5,491 nt of DNA. It comes from Streptococcus oralis. GTDB taxonomy: Bacteria; Bacillota; Bacilli; Lactobacillales; Streptococcaceae. Positions 1 to 5,461 of this stretch are shown here, in pieces; the stretch's first letter is position 1, and the number at the start of each line of letters is the position of its first letter. A program made the translations under genes and the position numbers. The notes beneath the pieces are model-generated. The model saw only the letters and a program-made list of their open reading frames with translations. It did not search any database and was not told where the DNA came from. Location of the stretch: the NCBI GenBank assembly GCA_905370255.1, contig CAJPKC010000095.1, positions 1-5,491 of the forward strand. Reading direction: 5' to 3'.

Positions 1-170
1 GTGACACACTCCTCCCCTTCATCTCTGATTTTTATGAAGATTATATGGATTTTTGTTATACAGTCTTGGTTGATGATGTTGCTAAAACTGAATTTGACTG
101 GAAAATCTATCACTTGGTTGAAGATGATATCGACGAGATGTTCAGTCAATATAAAACTCACATCGGATAA
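1..170 (+). CDS. 3' end of an unrecognised protein gene (partial)
   Basis: The last 55 codons of a gene that begins outside the window are readable from base 3 to a TAA at 168-170. The peptide begins DTLLPFISDFYEDY and ends SQYKTHIG. It is acidic and aromatic-rich (FYEDY, VEDDIDEMF) with no membrane segment, so a soluble cytoplasmic protein is likely. I do not recognise the family. This frame is preferred over the longer overlapping frame running past 170, because that one is rich in I, W, L and S in odd order and reads through the terminator hairpin. The gene's last Gly codon and stop (GGATAA) are the first bases of the repeat found again at 3265. It converges on the endonuclease gene, with a bidirectional terminator between them. 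Before the R-M insertion its convergent neighbour was probably the small membrane-protein gene now at 3310-3618. Confidence 0.65.
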   Translation, partial: DTLLPFISDFYEDYMDFCYTVLVDDVAKTEFDWKIYHLVEDDIDEMFSQYKTHIG

Positions 171-181
171 TATGAAAAAAC

Positions 182-209
182 GCTTCTCTCATCTCGAGAG
201 AAGCATTTT
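182..209. terminator. Bidirectional rho-independent terminator, left copy
   Basis: A perfect 9-bp stem GCTTCTCTC (182-190) / GAGAGAAGC (196-204) encloses a 5-base loop. It is preceded by a run of A (175-180) and followed by ATTTT, so it can terminate transcription from both sides. It sits between the upstream + strand gene (stop at 170) and the - strand endonuclease gene (stop at 288). The right copy at 3282-3303 has one C-A mismatch in the stem, so this is the better hairpin. Confidence 0.85.
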
Positions 210-210
210 C

Positions 211-242
211 TTATTTCCAAAATTTTGCTTTTGATGCTGCGA
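211..242 (-). pseudogene. Remnant of the last ~10 codons of the small membrane-protein gene
   Basis: Read on the - strand, these bases encode the C-terminal residues AASKAKFWK followed by TAA (211-213), identical to the end of the intact gene at 3310-3618. Beyond 242 the reading no longer matches that protein (Leu-Cys-Gln replaces Val-Trp-Ala going upstream). It is a fragment created by the duplication, with no start and no function of its own expected. Its value is that it shows which side of the target was copied. Confidence 0.8.
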
Positions 243-287
243 GACATTGTTTCAATCGCTTTTTCACAGTAGAGGGTCTTGATAATG

Positions 288-1793
288 TTATTCAAAGAAT
301 TCTTTAACCTGCTCATACATATATCCAGGACTAAACCACCACGACTGTTTCGTCATGTAATAATCATGAAATTCATTAATTTTATCATCCGGGACATTAA
401 TCCATGTACTTTTGTGTGGGAGTCTCATTGCCAACTTTTTATTAGGAATGTAACAGGATTTTTTACTCGATGGTCTAATATGAAAAACAGTACCTTTACC
501 ACTTTCAGATGGTAAATTATTTTCAATAATATAACCTTTTTTTAGATTACTACTTTTATAGGAGAGTTCAACCCCCTTCTCAAATATCTGCTTAGCTTTT
601 GTCCATATTTGCCCCACTGTAATCAAATCTTCATCGGGTACATACCAAAACTTAGCATCCTTAAAGATAGTTTCTTCATTTTTCTTCTCAAAAACTACTA
701 ACAGGAACTTATAAGTCGATAGATAGTTATATACATCTGATTCTTCCCAATCAACGGCAAGCATTTCATTTGGATCCACATTGTAATTTCCATCTGGTAA
801 TTGTAACTTTAATCCTTCTTTCAACTTTGGATAGGTATGTTTTTTTGTAGAATCGTAAGTTACAATTTTTACAGCAATACCTGATTTTTTGAACTCATCG
901 GTTTCTTGGATATCTGATGATATATTCAACATTTTTCTTGCTAGAAGAGCTGAGCTTGATTTATCATTTTTGTCTTTTATAGTTACATCAAATTGAGATG
1001 CCAATTCTCTCTTCGTTTTTCCAATAAATGGAGCAAATCTATCAACAATAATTTCTTCAAATGATTTTTCTTTTAATTCATTAATATCTTTAAATATTGT
1101 TTCACTAGTTTTATCCCCCATTAACCTTCTAGCAAACTGCGTCATATATGAAGGTTTAAATGTAAATGCCCTTCTGTGTGCTTTAACATCACTAAAAGGC
1201 TGGGAAGTCATGTTTCTTTCAGTTTTCGAACCTTTTGTTGTCGCAGCTAAATATTTCGTCAGTTTATCTGATAATTCTTCTGCTTTTCCTTCCTTTATCT
1301 TATCTACAATTTTTTCCCAGTCAGACTTAATGATTAATAAATCCTCTTCAGATATATCTTTCATAATATCAAATAAATGTGCATTAACAATACACATATC
1401 TGGATAATCAATATTATTTAAGTATTGATAGTATAATAATTCCGTGAGATTTGCCTTTTCGAGAAAAGAAGCATTTTCAAAAGACCTTTTGTATTCATCA
1501 TTAAAGTCAAAAATATTTAATGTCAGCCTTTCCTTTGCACTCCAACCTTTTTTTGTTTCTATTATAGGAGTTACCTTAATCTCTAAATTTAAATAAGGAA
1601 TATCTGCCTCTGCCCTTGAATTATTAGGAATATGAAACCAATCACTTTCTATCGCATTACCTAACCAACCTTTATTATTTGGCGATGCATAATATTTTTC
1701 AACTGTTTCTTCTGAAACTAGATTACGAATTTTTTGTCCCACTGCTTTTTTTGCATGCTTATGAACTTCTTCTACTGAATTCCATTTTGTCAT
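288..1793 (-). CDS. Type II restriction endonuclease, MutH/Sau3AI family (predicted GATC-specific)
   Basis: This 501-residue protein is predicted to cut unmethylated GATC sites in incoming DNA. It resembles Sau3AI along its whole length and has about the same size (Sau3AI is close to 490 residues). The N-terminal MutH-like catalytic domain shows E49 in GNAIESDWF, D64 in AEADIP, and E71-x-K73 in LNLEIKVTP, the D/E-(X)n-ExK metal-binding pattern of this nuclease fold. Next come KERLTLNIF (87-95), SQPFSDVKAHRRAF near the centre, and a C-terminal second MutH-like domain with FHIRP (437-441) and MTKQSWW (480-486). In Sau3AI that domain is a non-catalytic DNA-binding copy. The ATG at 1793 is preceded by GAGGG (1800-1804 on the opposite strand) at good spacing. 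The gene diverges from the methyltransferase that protects the host. Sampled GC is about 22-30%, well below its partner. Known relatives, from memory, are LlaKR2I and Sth368I of dairy lactococci and streptococci. Confidence 0.9.
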   Translation of the reverse strand: MTKWNSVEEVHKHAKKAVGQKIRNLVSEETVEKYYASPNNKGWLGNAIESDWFHIPNNSRAEADIPYLNLEIKVTPIIETKKGWSAKERLTLNIFDFNDEYKRSFENASFLEKANLTELLYYQYLNNIDYPDMCIVNAHLFDIMKDISEEDLLIIKSDWEKIVDKIKEGKAEELSDKLTKYLAATTKGSKTERNMTSQPFSDVKAHRRAFTFKPSYMTQFARRLMGDKTSETIFKDINELKEKSFEEIIVDRFAPFIGKTKRELASQFDVTIKDKNDKSSSALLARKMLNISSDIQETDEFKKSGIAVKIVTYDSTKKHTYPKLKEGLKLQLPDGNYNVDPNEMLAVDWEESDVYNYLSTYKFLLVVFEKKNEETIFKDAKFWYVPDEDLITVGQIWTKAKQIFEKGVELSYKSSNLKKGYIIENNLPSESGKGTVFHIRPSSKKSCYIPNKKLAMRLPHKSTWINVPDDKINEFHDYYMTKQSWWFSPGYMYEQVKEFFE

Positions 1794-1813
1794 TTTACGC
1801 CCTCTGTATATAA

Positions 1814-1846
1814 ATAGGATATTACCTATATTCTAACAAAATACAA
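1814..1846 (-). promoter_or_regulatory. Candidate proximal endonuclease promoter with small inverted repeat
   Basis: On the - strand TTGTAT (1841-1846) is followed after 16 bases by TAATAT (1819-1824), which would start transcripts about 20 bases before the endonuclease ATG. The inverted repeat ATAGG (1814-1818) / CCTAT (1825-1829) brackets exactly this -10 box and could be an operator. Both boxes are weak, and in such AT-rich DNA chance matches are common. The distal alternative at 1922-1950 is about equally plausible. Confidence 0.3.
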
Positions 1847-1921
1847 TTAAGAATGTTTATTATTAGCAATCTACAGTAAAAATTAAGCAACTTTATATAA
1901 ATTACATCACTTACATTGTTC

Positions 1922-1950
1922 TTAATATTTCGATTTTAAAACTTGATCAA
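1922..1950 (-). promoter_or_regulatory. Candidate distal endonuclease promoter sharing its -35 with the methyltransferase promoter
   Basis: On the - strand TTGATC (1945-1950) is followed after exactly 17 bases by TATTAA (1922-1927). The -10 box matches consensus at four of six positions. The -35 box is the other half of the palindrome TTGATCAA used by the methyltransferase promoter, so the two promoters would lie back to back and compete for the same -35 bases. It would leave a leader of about 120 bases before the endonuclease start. Confidence 0.4.
1943..1950. promoter_or_regulatory. TTGATCAA palindrome: predicted self-methylation switch site
   Basis: This perfect 8-bp palindrome is centred on the only GATC in the 200-bp region between the two divergent genes. 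It supplies the -35 hexamer for the + strand promoter and a plausible one for the - strand. Methylation of C1948 on the + strand and of the C opposite G1945 would put a methyl group into both hexamers. Control by methylation of a cognate site in the promoter is known for CfrBI and LlaJI. Its action here is inference. Confidence 0.5.
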
Positions 1951-1971
1951 TTACGAATAATAAGATATAAT
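1943..1971 (+). promoter_or_regulatory. Methyltransferase promoter with GATC in the -35 box
   Basis: TTGATC (1943-1948), an optimal 17-base spacer and a perfect TATAAT (1966-1971) make a strong sigma-A-type promoter. It lies 24 bases before the methyltransferase ATG at 1996, so the leader is short and carries the Shine-Dalgarno AAGGAGA (1984-1990). The -35 box contains GATC (1945-1948), the predicted recognition site of the enzyme pair, which suggests feedback control by methylation. Confidence 0.8.
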
Positions 1972-1995
1972 TAACATACTGAAAAGGAGAATAGA

Positions 1996-3270
1996 ATGAA
2001 CGTTTTAGAATTATTTGCGGGTGTTGGGGGGTTCCGTATAGGACTCGAAAATGCTCACCCTGATTATTTCGAAACATTATGGAGCAACCAATGGGAACCT
2101 TCGAGGAAGTCTCAGGATGCTTTTGAAGTATACAATTATCATTTTCCAGACAGTGAAAATATTAATGTTAGCATCGCTGATATTACGGATGAACAGTTTG
2201 CTGAAATGAATGCGGATATGATTGTCGGTGGTTTTCCCTGTCAAGACTACTCTGTGGCTCGTAGCAAAAAGAACGAACAAGGTATTGAAGGACAAAAGGG
2301 TGTCCTTTTCTGGGAAATCATTCGAGCGACTAGGATTATTAGACCGAGATTTCTTATTCTAGAAAATGTTGACAGACTTCTAAAAGCTCCTTCAAAACAG
2401 CGTGGTCGAGACTTTGCTATTATGTTGACTGCGTTTAATAATCTTGGATATTCTGTTGAATGGCGTGTAATCAATGCTGCTGATTACGGTCGAAGCCAAA
2501 GACGTCGTCGTGTGTTTTTCTTTATTTATCGAAATGATATTCCATTCGCACATCAAATGGATCAACGATTTGAAGAACAAGAACAAGTTTTTGATGAAAA
2601 TAGATACGACGATTATATTGTTCATGAAGGACTGTTTGCAACCCAATTTCCTATTTTGAATACACCAGTCAAAAAACGCCATGTCTACTATGAACTCCCT
2701 GAGGATATCGTTGAGGTTTCTGATAACTTCTCAGGAACTGTTTGGAATACTGGTGTTATGCGTCATGGTAGGTACTATTCTATTGATACTGCACCTAACT
2801 ATGATGGTGAACCAATTACATTAGGTGAGATTCTTCAAAATGAAGAGGAAGTCCCTGAAAAGTTCTTTATTAATGATCCAGCCAAACTCGAAAAGTTCCA
2901 GTATTTGCGAGGGCCTAAACGAATCGAACGTACCTCTGCGGATGGACACACCTATATTTACTCTGAGGGAGGAATGTCACCAACCGACGACTTAAACCTT
3001 CCCGGTCGTACCATGCTAACTTCAGAAGGGACAGTTAATCGCTCTACTCATTTCTTGAATGTTAATGGAAAATATAGGCTTATTACTCCTGTCGAGGCAG
3101 AACGTTTACAAGATTTCCCTGATAACTGGACAGCTCTAAAAAGATTATCTGACGGTACTGTTACCGAGGTTTCTGATAAGATGCGAATGTTCTTTATGGG
3201 AAATGCATTAGTGACAGACATTGTAAGAAAAATCGGTGAATTTATTGTAGAAATCGATATTGCTGGATAA
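1996..3270 (+). CDS. Type II DNA (cytosine-5-)-methyltransferase, M.Sau3AI-like (predicted GATC)
   Basis: This 424-residue enzyme is predicted to transfer a methyl group from S-adenosylmethionine to C5 of cytosine in GATC, protecting host DNA from the paired endonuclease. The conserved motifs are in the usual order: motif I ELFAGVGGF (5-13, cofactor site), motif IV GGFPCQDYSVA (78-88) with catalytic Cys82, motif VI ENVDRLL (123-129), motif VIII QRRRR (168-172), a variable target-recognition region of about 180-335, GRTMLTSEG (337-345), ERLQDFPDNW (369-378) and motif X MGNALV (401-406). The recognition region and C-terminus read like M.Sau3AI. The protein starts directly at motif I, so it lacks the N-terminal helix-turn-helix extension by which some C5 methyltransferases regulate their operons. 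The ATG follows AAGGAGA with five bases between. Its last codon and stop, GGATAA, lie in the flanking repeat, so the native C-terminus may have been replaced on insertion. Sampled GC is about 32-45%, unlike the AT-rich endonuclease gene. Confidence 0.95.
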   Translation: MNVLELFAGVGGFRIGLENAHPDYFETLWSNQWEPSRKSQDAFEVYNYHFPDSENINVSIADITDEQFAEMNADMIVGGFPCQDYSVARSKKNEQGIEGQKGVLFWEIIRATRIIRPRFLILENVDRLLKAPSKQRGRDFAIMLTAFNNLGYSVEWRVINAADYGRSQRRRRVFFFIYRNDIPFAHQMDQRFEEQEQVFDENRYDDYIVHEGLFATQFPILNTPVKKRHVYYELPEDIVEVSDNFSGTVWNTGVMRHGRYYSIDTAPNYDGEPITLGEILQNEEEVPEKFFINDPAKLEKFQYLRGPKRIERTSADGHTYIYSEGGMSPTDDLNLPGRTMLTSEGTVNRSTHFLNVNGKYRLITPVEAERLQDFPDNWTALKRLSDGTVTEVSDKMRMFFMGNALVTDIVRKIGEFIVEIDIAG

Positions 3271-3341
3271 TATTTAAAAACGCTTCCCTCAATCGAGAGA
3301 AGCATTTTCTTATTTCCAAAATTTTGCTTTTGAAGCTGCGA
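3265..3341. repeat. Right copy of ~78-bp direct repeat flanking the R-M cassette
   Basis: This copy matches 165-242 in the same orientation. It begins exactly at GGATAA, the last codon and stop of the methyltransferase, and ends nine to ten codons inside the intact membrane-protein gene. It is one base shorter because of a gap in the hairpin loop. Substitutions cluster in the first 35 bases, and one more lies at 3334. Since the membrane gene continues intact beyond 3341, this copy's right side is the original chromosomal context. Confidence 0.9.
3282..3309. terminator. Bidirectional rho-independent terminator, right copy
   Basis: The stem GCTTCCCTC (3282-3290) / GAGAGAAGC (3295-3303) has one C-A mismatch and a 4-base loop. 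It is preceded by AAAAA and followed by ATTTTCTT. It lies between the methyltransferase stop at 3270 and the - strand membrane-protein stop at 3310-3312, and should serve both. The 3' arm is identical to the left copy; the 5' arm carries the mismatch. Confidence 0.75.
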
Positions 3342-3618
3342 CCCAAGCTGACAAACAAGCAAGGGCTACTACTGCATAGATAGCGTATTGTTTCGCAGGA
3401 TAAATCCATGCTTTATTTTCTTCATGCCAGCGAGACTTCCAGAGGCCGATGTAATCTCCGGTCATTCCAGGATTTTTAAGGCGCTCCATGTAATTGGCAG
3501 GTAGGTTATCAGGCTGATTTATCTGTACGTTAATGATAAAGATAAGCAAAGCAACCACTATGACAACTACGAGTGCCAGGGTAATCTTTTTCTTAGCTGT
3601 TAGCTGAAATGTTTTCAA
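3310..3618 (-). CDS. Small two-segment membrane protein of unknown function
   Basis: This 102-residue hypothetical protein has two predicted membrane helices, at about residues 12-30 (TLALVVVIVVALLIFIIN) and 77-96. The N-terminus (TAKKK) and C-terminus (SKAKFWK) are both basic, so by the positive-inside rule both ends should face the cytoplasm. The roughly 46-residue middle (PDNLPANYMERLKNP, DYIGLWKSRWHEENKAW) would lie outside. I do not recognise the family. The start is a TTG, supported by GGGAG nine bases upstream. An ATG further up in the same frame meets a TAA just before the TTG, so it cannot be the start. The -35/-10 signals upstream (TTGACT at 3673-3678 on the - strand, TATACT or TATAAG below it) are badly spaced and I do not call a promoter. 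Its last nine or ten codons are duplicated at 211-242. It diverges from mntH across about 200 bases. Confidence 0.75.
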   Translation of the reverse strand: MKTFQLTAKKKITLALVVVIVVALLIFIINVQINQPDNLPANYMERLKNPGMTGDYIGLWKSRWHEENKAWIYPAKQYAIYAVVALACLSAWVAASKAKFWK

Positions 3619-3723
3619 TTATTTTTTCTCCCTCATCTATGAAATCATCTACTCTTATAGTTTAGTATAAAAAGTCAATTCTGAAAAGTCCTCTATGATA
3701 TCAATGTAGGATAAGTCAAAACC

Positions 3724-3751
3724 TTGCACATCTTCCTCATAGTGTTATAAT
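3724..3751 (+). promoter_or_regulatory. mntH promoter with extended -10
   Basis: TTGCAC (3724-3729) and a perfect TATAAT (3746-3751) are separated by 16 bases. A TG one base before the -10 box makes an extended -10 (TGTTATAAT). Transcription would start near 3758, giving a leader of about 58 bases. The leader contains the 10-bp palindrome TTTCTAGAAA (3765-3774) next to the predicted start point. It is too short for a yybP-ykoY type manganese riboswitch, so any metal control is more likely through a repressor. Confidence 0.8.
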
Positions 3752-3815
3752 AAAATTGTCTGTCTTTCTAGAAATAATACACTTTTAGGTAGATACGACT
3801 TAGAAAGAGGTGTTT

Positions 3816-5150
3816 ATGACAACTTCAAAAAAGGTTTCCCTTTCTGAGGTAAACCAATCCATAGATACACCAAATAATAATCGTTTTTGGCAAAATCTTA
3901 AGGCTTTCTTGGGACCTGGGGCTCTTGTGGCCGTGGGTTACATGGATCCAGGGAACTGGATTACCAGTGTCGTCGGTGGGGCAACCTACAAGTACAGCCT
4001 ACTCTTTGTCATCTTAATTTCATCTTTAATCGCTATGCAGTTGCAACAAATGGCTGGGAAATTAGGGATTGTGACTCAAATGGACCTGGCTCAAGCAACT
4101 GCATACCACTCGCCCAAATGGCTACGATACACGCTTTGGGTGATTCTGGAGCTTGCCTTAATGGCGACGGACTTGGCCGAGGTGCTTGGTTCTGCCATCG
4201 CACTTAACCTGCTCTTTGGTATTCCAATTATGGTTGCCATTCTGGTGACAGTCCTAGATGTCTTCCTACTCCTACTCATCATGAAGCTGGGATTCAAGAA
4301 AATCGAGGCTATTGTTTCAACCTTGATTTTGACCATCTTGGTTATCTTTGTCTACTTGGTAGCCTTGTCTGAGCCTAGTATTAAGGGAATCCTCGAGGGT
4401 TATCTCCCTACGCCAGCGCTCTTTGAGCCACATGCTGCTGGGCACACCAACCAGTTGACTTTGGCACTTGGGATTGTGGGTGCAACCGTTATGCCACATA
4501 ACCTCTACTTGCACTCATCCTTGTCACAGACTCGTAAGGTTGACTATTCTGATGGTAAAGACGTGACTAAGGCTGTCCGTTTCATGACCTGGGACTCCAA
4601 CATTCAGTTGACTTTGGCCTTTGTGGTTAACTCCCTCCTCTTGATTTTGGGGGCAGCTCTCTTCTTTGGTCACGCTTCTGATATTTCAGCCTTCTCACAA
4701 ATGTACAATGCTCTTCAGGACTCTAAGATTGCTGGTGCGGTAGCTAGTTCGACACTTTCAACTCTCTTTGCCTTAGCGCTCTTGGCTAGTGGTCAAAACT
4801 CTACTATCACCGGTACCCTAACTGGTCAGATTGTCATGGAAGGCTTCCTCCACATGCGGTTACCACAGTGGGTAATTCGTTTGTTCACACGTCTCTTCGC
4901 CTTGCTACCTGTTATCATTGTAGCCATTCTCTACGGCGATCAAGAAAAGACACTGGATCAACTCTTGGTTTATTCACAAGTATTCCTTTCAATTGCCTTG
5001 CCATTCTCTATCTTCCCTTTGATTTACTACACTTCTAAAAAATCACTCATGGGAAAACACGTCAATGCCAAGTGGAATACCTTCCTCGGTTATGCCATTG
5101 CTATTGTCCTAACCATTCTCAATCTCAAACTTATCTTTGATACGTTTTAA
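3816..5150 (+). CDS. mntH: MntH, Nramp-family proton-coupled Mn2+/Fe2+ transporter
   Basis: This 444-residue inner-membrane protein is predicted to import manganese, and to some degree ferrous iron, together with protons. Members of the Nramp family have 11 or so helices in the LeuT fold, and the length and run of hydrophobic segments agree. The metal-site motif of helix 1 is DPGNW, with D44 and N47. The helix 6 motif is A223-x-x-M226-P-H-N-L-Y-L-H, supplying the sulfur ligand M226 and the family-defining MPHN. The transport-signature region follows (SLSQTRKVDY). I place the start at ATG 3816, five bases after AAAGAGG (3804-3810). The GTG at 3810 in the same frame overlaps that ribosome site and is unlikely. 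It is transcribed alone from the promoter at 3724-3751 and ends at the hairpin at 5161-5183, convergent with ydbC. Composition is ordinary for a housekeeping gene and richer in GC than the R-M genes. Confidence 0.95.
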   Translation: MTTSKKVSLSEVNQSIDTPNNNRFWQNLKAFLGPGALVAVGYMDPGNWITSVVGGATYKYSLLFVILISSLIAMQLQQMAGKLGIVTQMDLAQATAYHSPKWLRYTLWVILELALMATDLAEVLGSAIALNLLFGIPIMVAILVTVLDVFLLLLIMKLGFKKIEAIVSTLILTILVIFVYLVALSEPSIKGILEGYLPTPALFEPHAAGHTNQLTLALGIVGATVMPHNLYLHSSLSQTRKVDYSDGKDVTKAVRFMTWDSNIQLTLAFVVNSLLLILGAALFFGHASDISAFSQMYNALQDSKIAGAVASSTLSTLFALALLASGQNSTITGTLTGQIVMEGFLHMRLPQWVIRLFTRLFALLPVIIVAILYGDQEKTLDQLLVYSQVFLSIALPFSIFPLIYYTSKKSLMGKHVNAKWNTFLGYAIAIVLTILNLKLIFDTF

Positions 5151-5160
5151 ACAAAAAAAT

Positions 5161-5195
5161 AAGGCCAGCGCCATGCTGACCTTGTTTTAGTTTTT
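5161..5195. terminator. Bidirectional terminator between mntH and ydbC
   Basis: AAGGCCAGC (5161-5169) pairs with GCTGACCTT (5175-5183), with one C-A mismatch, around a 5-base loop. The + strand side continues GTTTTAGTTTTTG. On the other strand the hairpin is followed by ATTTTTTTG, from the A run at 5153-5159. It therefore serves mntH (stop 5148-5150) and ydbC (stop 5187-5189). The ydbC stop codon lies within the + strand T-rich tail. Confidence 0.85.
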
Positions 5196-5399
5196 GAAGG
5201 CGTCAACGAGAACTTGGAATTCTTCGTTGCTGAGGGTAATTCCCTTGCCCATCTTGGTATGGTCTGGACTCCACGTACGGATGTCATACTTAGCAGGTGC
5301 GCCATTAAAGCTCACACGATTGAGTTCCTTAGTCCAACCCTTGTCATTCTCAGACAAGACCAAAAGTTTTTCTTCAATTTCAAATGAAAATTCTGCCAT
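5187..5399 (-). CDS. ydbC: YdbC family protein, PC4-like single-stranded nucleic-acid-binding domain
   Basis: This 70-residue protein matches the YdbC family of streptococci and lactococci. The lactococcal member has a fold like the C-terminal domain of the eukaryotic coactivator PC4 and binds single-stranded DNA as a dimer. The family pattern is clear: an N-terminal strand set (FSFEIEEKLLVLSE, 4-17), the core GWTKELNRVSFNGAPAKYDIR (21-41), WSPDHTKMGKGITL (43-56), and a C-terminal helix (SNEEFQVLVDAFKN, 57-70). Basic and aromatic residues in the core (K24, R28, R41, W43, K49, K52) are candidates for DNA contact. The ATG at 5399 follows a strong GGAGG (5407-5411 on the opposite strand) seven bases upstream. 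The gene is complete, monocistronic in this window and convergent with mntH. No convincing promoter is visible in the 92 bases upstream, so it may lie partly outside. The cellular role is not settled; nucleic-acid metabolism is inferred from the fold. Confidence 0.88.
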   Translation of the reverse strand: MAEFSFEIEEKLLVLSENDKGWTKELNRVSFNGAPAKYDIRTWSPDHTKMGKGITLSNEEFQVLVDAFKN

Positions 5400-5461
5400 T
5401 TGCTTACCTCCACTAGCTTTATTCGTTTTTTTCTGTGAAAATTGTGTGTTTTAGAAAGAAG

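Larger units (their letters stand above)
165..242. repeat. Left copy of ~78-bp direct repeat flanking the R-M cassette
   Basis: This segment recurs at 3265-3341 in the same orientation. By hand alignment 72 of 78 columns match, with five substitutions and one single-base gap. An uninterrupted 41-base identity covers 194-234 and 3293-3333. The copy holds the last codon and stop of the upstream gene, a terminator hairpin, and a truncated copy of the last codons of the membrane-protein gene. Similarity ends abruptly at 242, inside what would be coding sequence of the membrane protein, which marks the left cassette junction. Confidence 0.9.
243..3264. mobile_element. Inserted type II R-M cassette between long direct repeats
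   Basis: About 3.0 kb lies between the two repeat copies and contains only the endonuclease gene, the shared promoter region and the methyltransferase gene. There is no transposase, integrase or IS end, and I saw no terminal inverted repeats at the junctions. The repeats are made of host material: a terminator plus the 3' end of a neighbouring gene. This matches the pattern called insertion with long target duplication, described by Kobayashi's group for bacterial R-M gene complexes. That the cassette was acquired is inference from this structure and from the AT-rich endonuclease gene. Recombination between the repeats could remove it cleanly. Confidence 0.7.

Noticed and set aside
1..234. 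A 77-codon open frame starting at base 1 on the + strand
   Set aside because: It runs through the terminator hairpin and has a non-protein-like composition. The frame from base 3 to 170 gives a sensible acidic C-terminus that stops just before the hairpin.
279..515. + strand open frame over the end of the endonuclease gene
   Set aside because: It is antisense to a well-recognised Sau3AI-like C-terminal domain, has no ribosome site, and is a shadow frame. The same applies to 1210-1407.
243..3264. Insertion sequence or integrase-driven element carrying the R-M genes
   Set aside because: There is no transposase or integrase gene, no terminal inverted repeats at the junctions, and the flanking repeats are made of host gene ends rather than short target duplications.
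3048..3362. - strand open frame overlapping the methyltransferase end and the membrane-protein end
   Set aside because: It overlaps conserved methyltransferase motifs on the other strand and crosses the terminator, with no supporting start signal.
3619..3643. Five-codon leader frame (ATG to TAA) just upstream of the membrane-protein TTG start
   Set aside because: The ATG overlaps the ribosome site of the real gene and the peptide would be Met-Arg-Glu-Lys-Lys. It is most likely chance.
3758..3815. Manganese riboswitch (yybP-ykoY type) in the mntH leader
   Set aside because: The leader is only about 58 bases and shows no matching paired structure. Only a 10-bp palindrome is present.
3810..3818. 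GTG at 3810 as the mntH start
   Set aside because: The GTG overlaps the Shine-Dalgarno AAAGAGG. The ATG at 3816 has correct spacing.
5194..5454. + strand open frame antisense to ydbC
   Set aside because: It is a shadow of the conserved ydbC gene with no start signal and an implausible composition.
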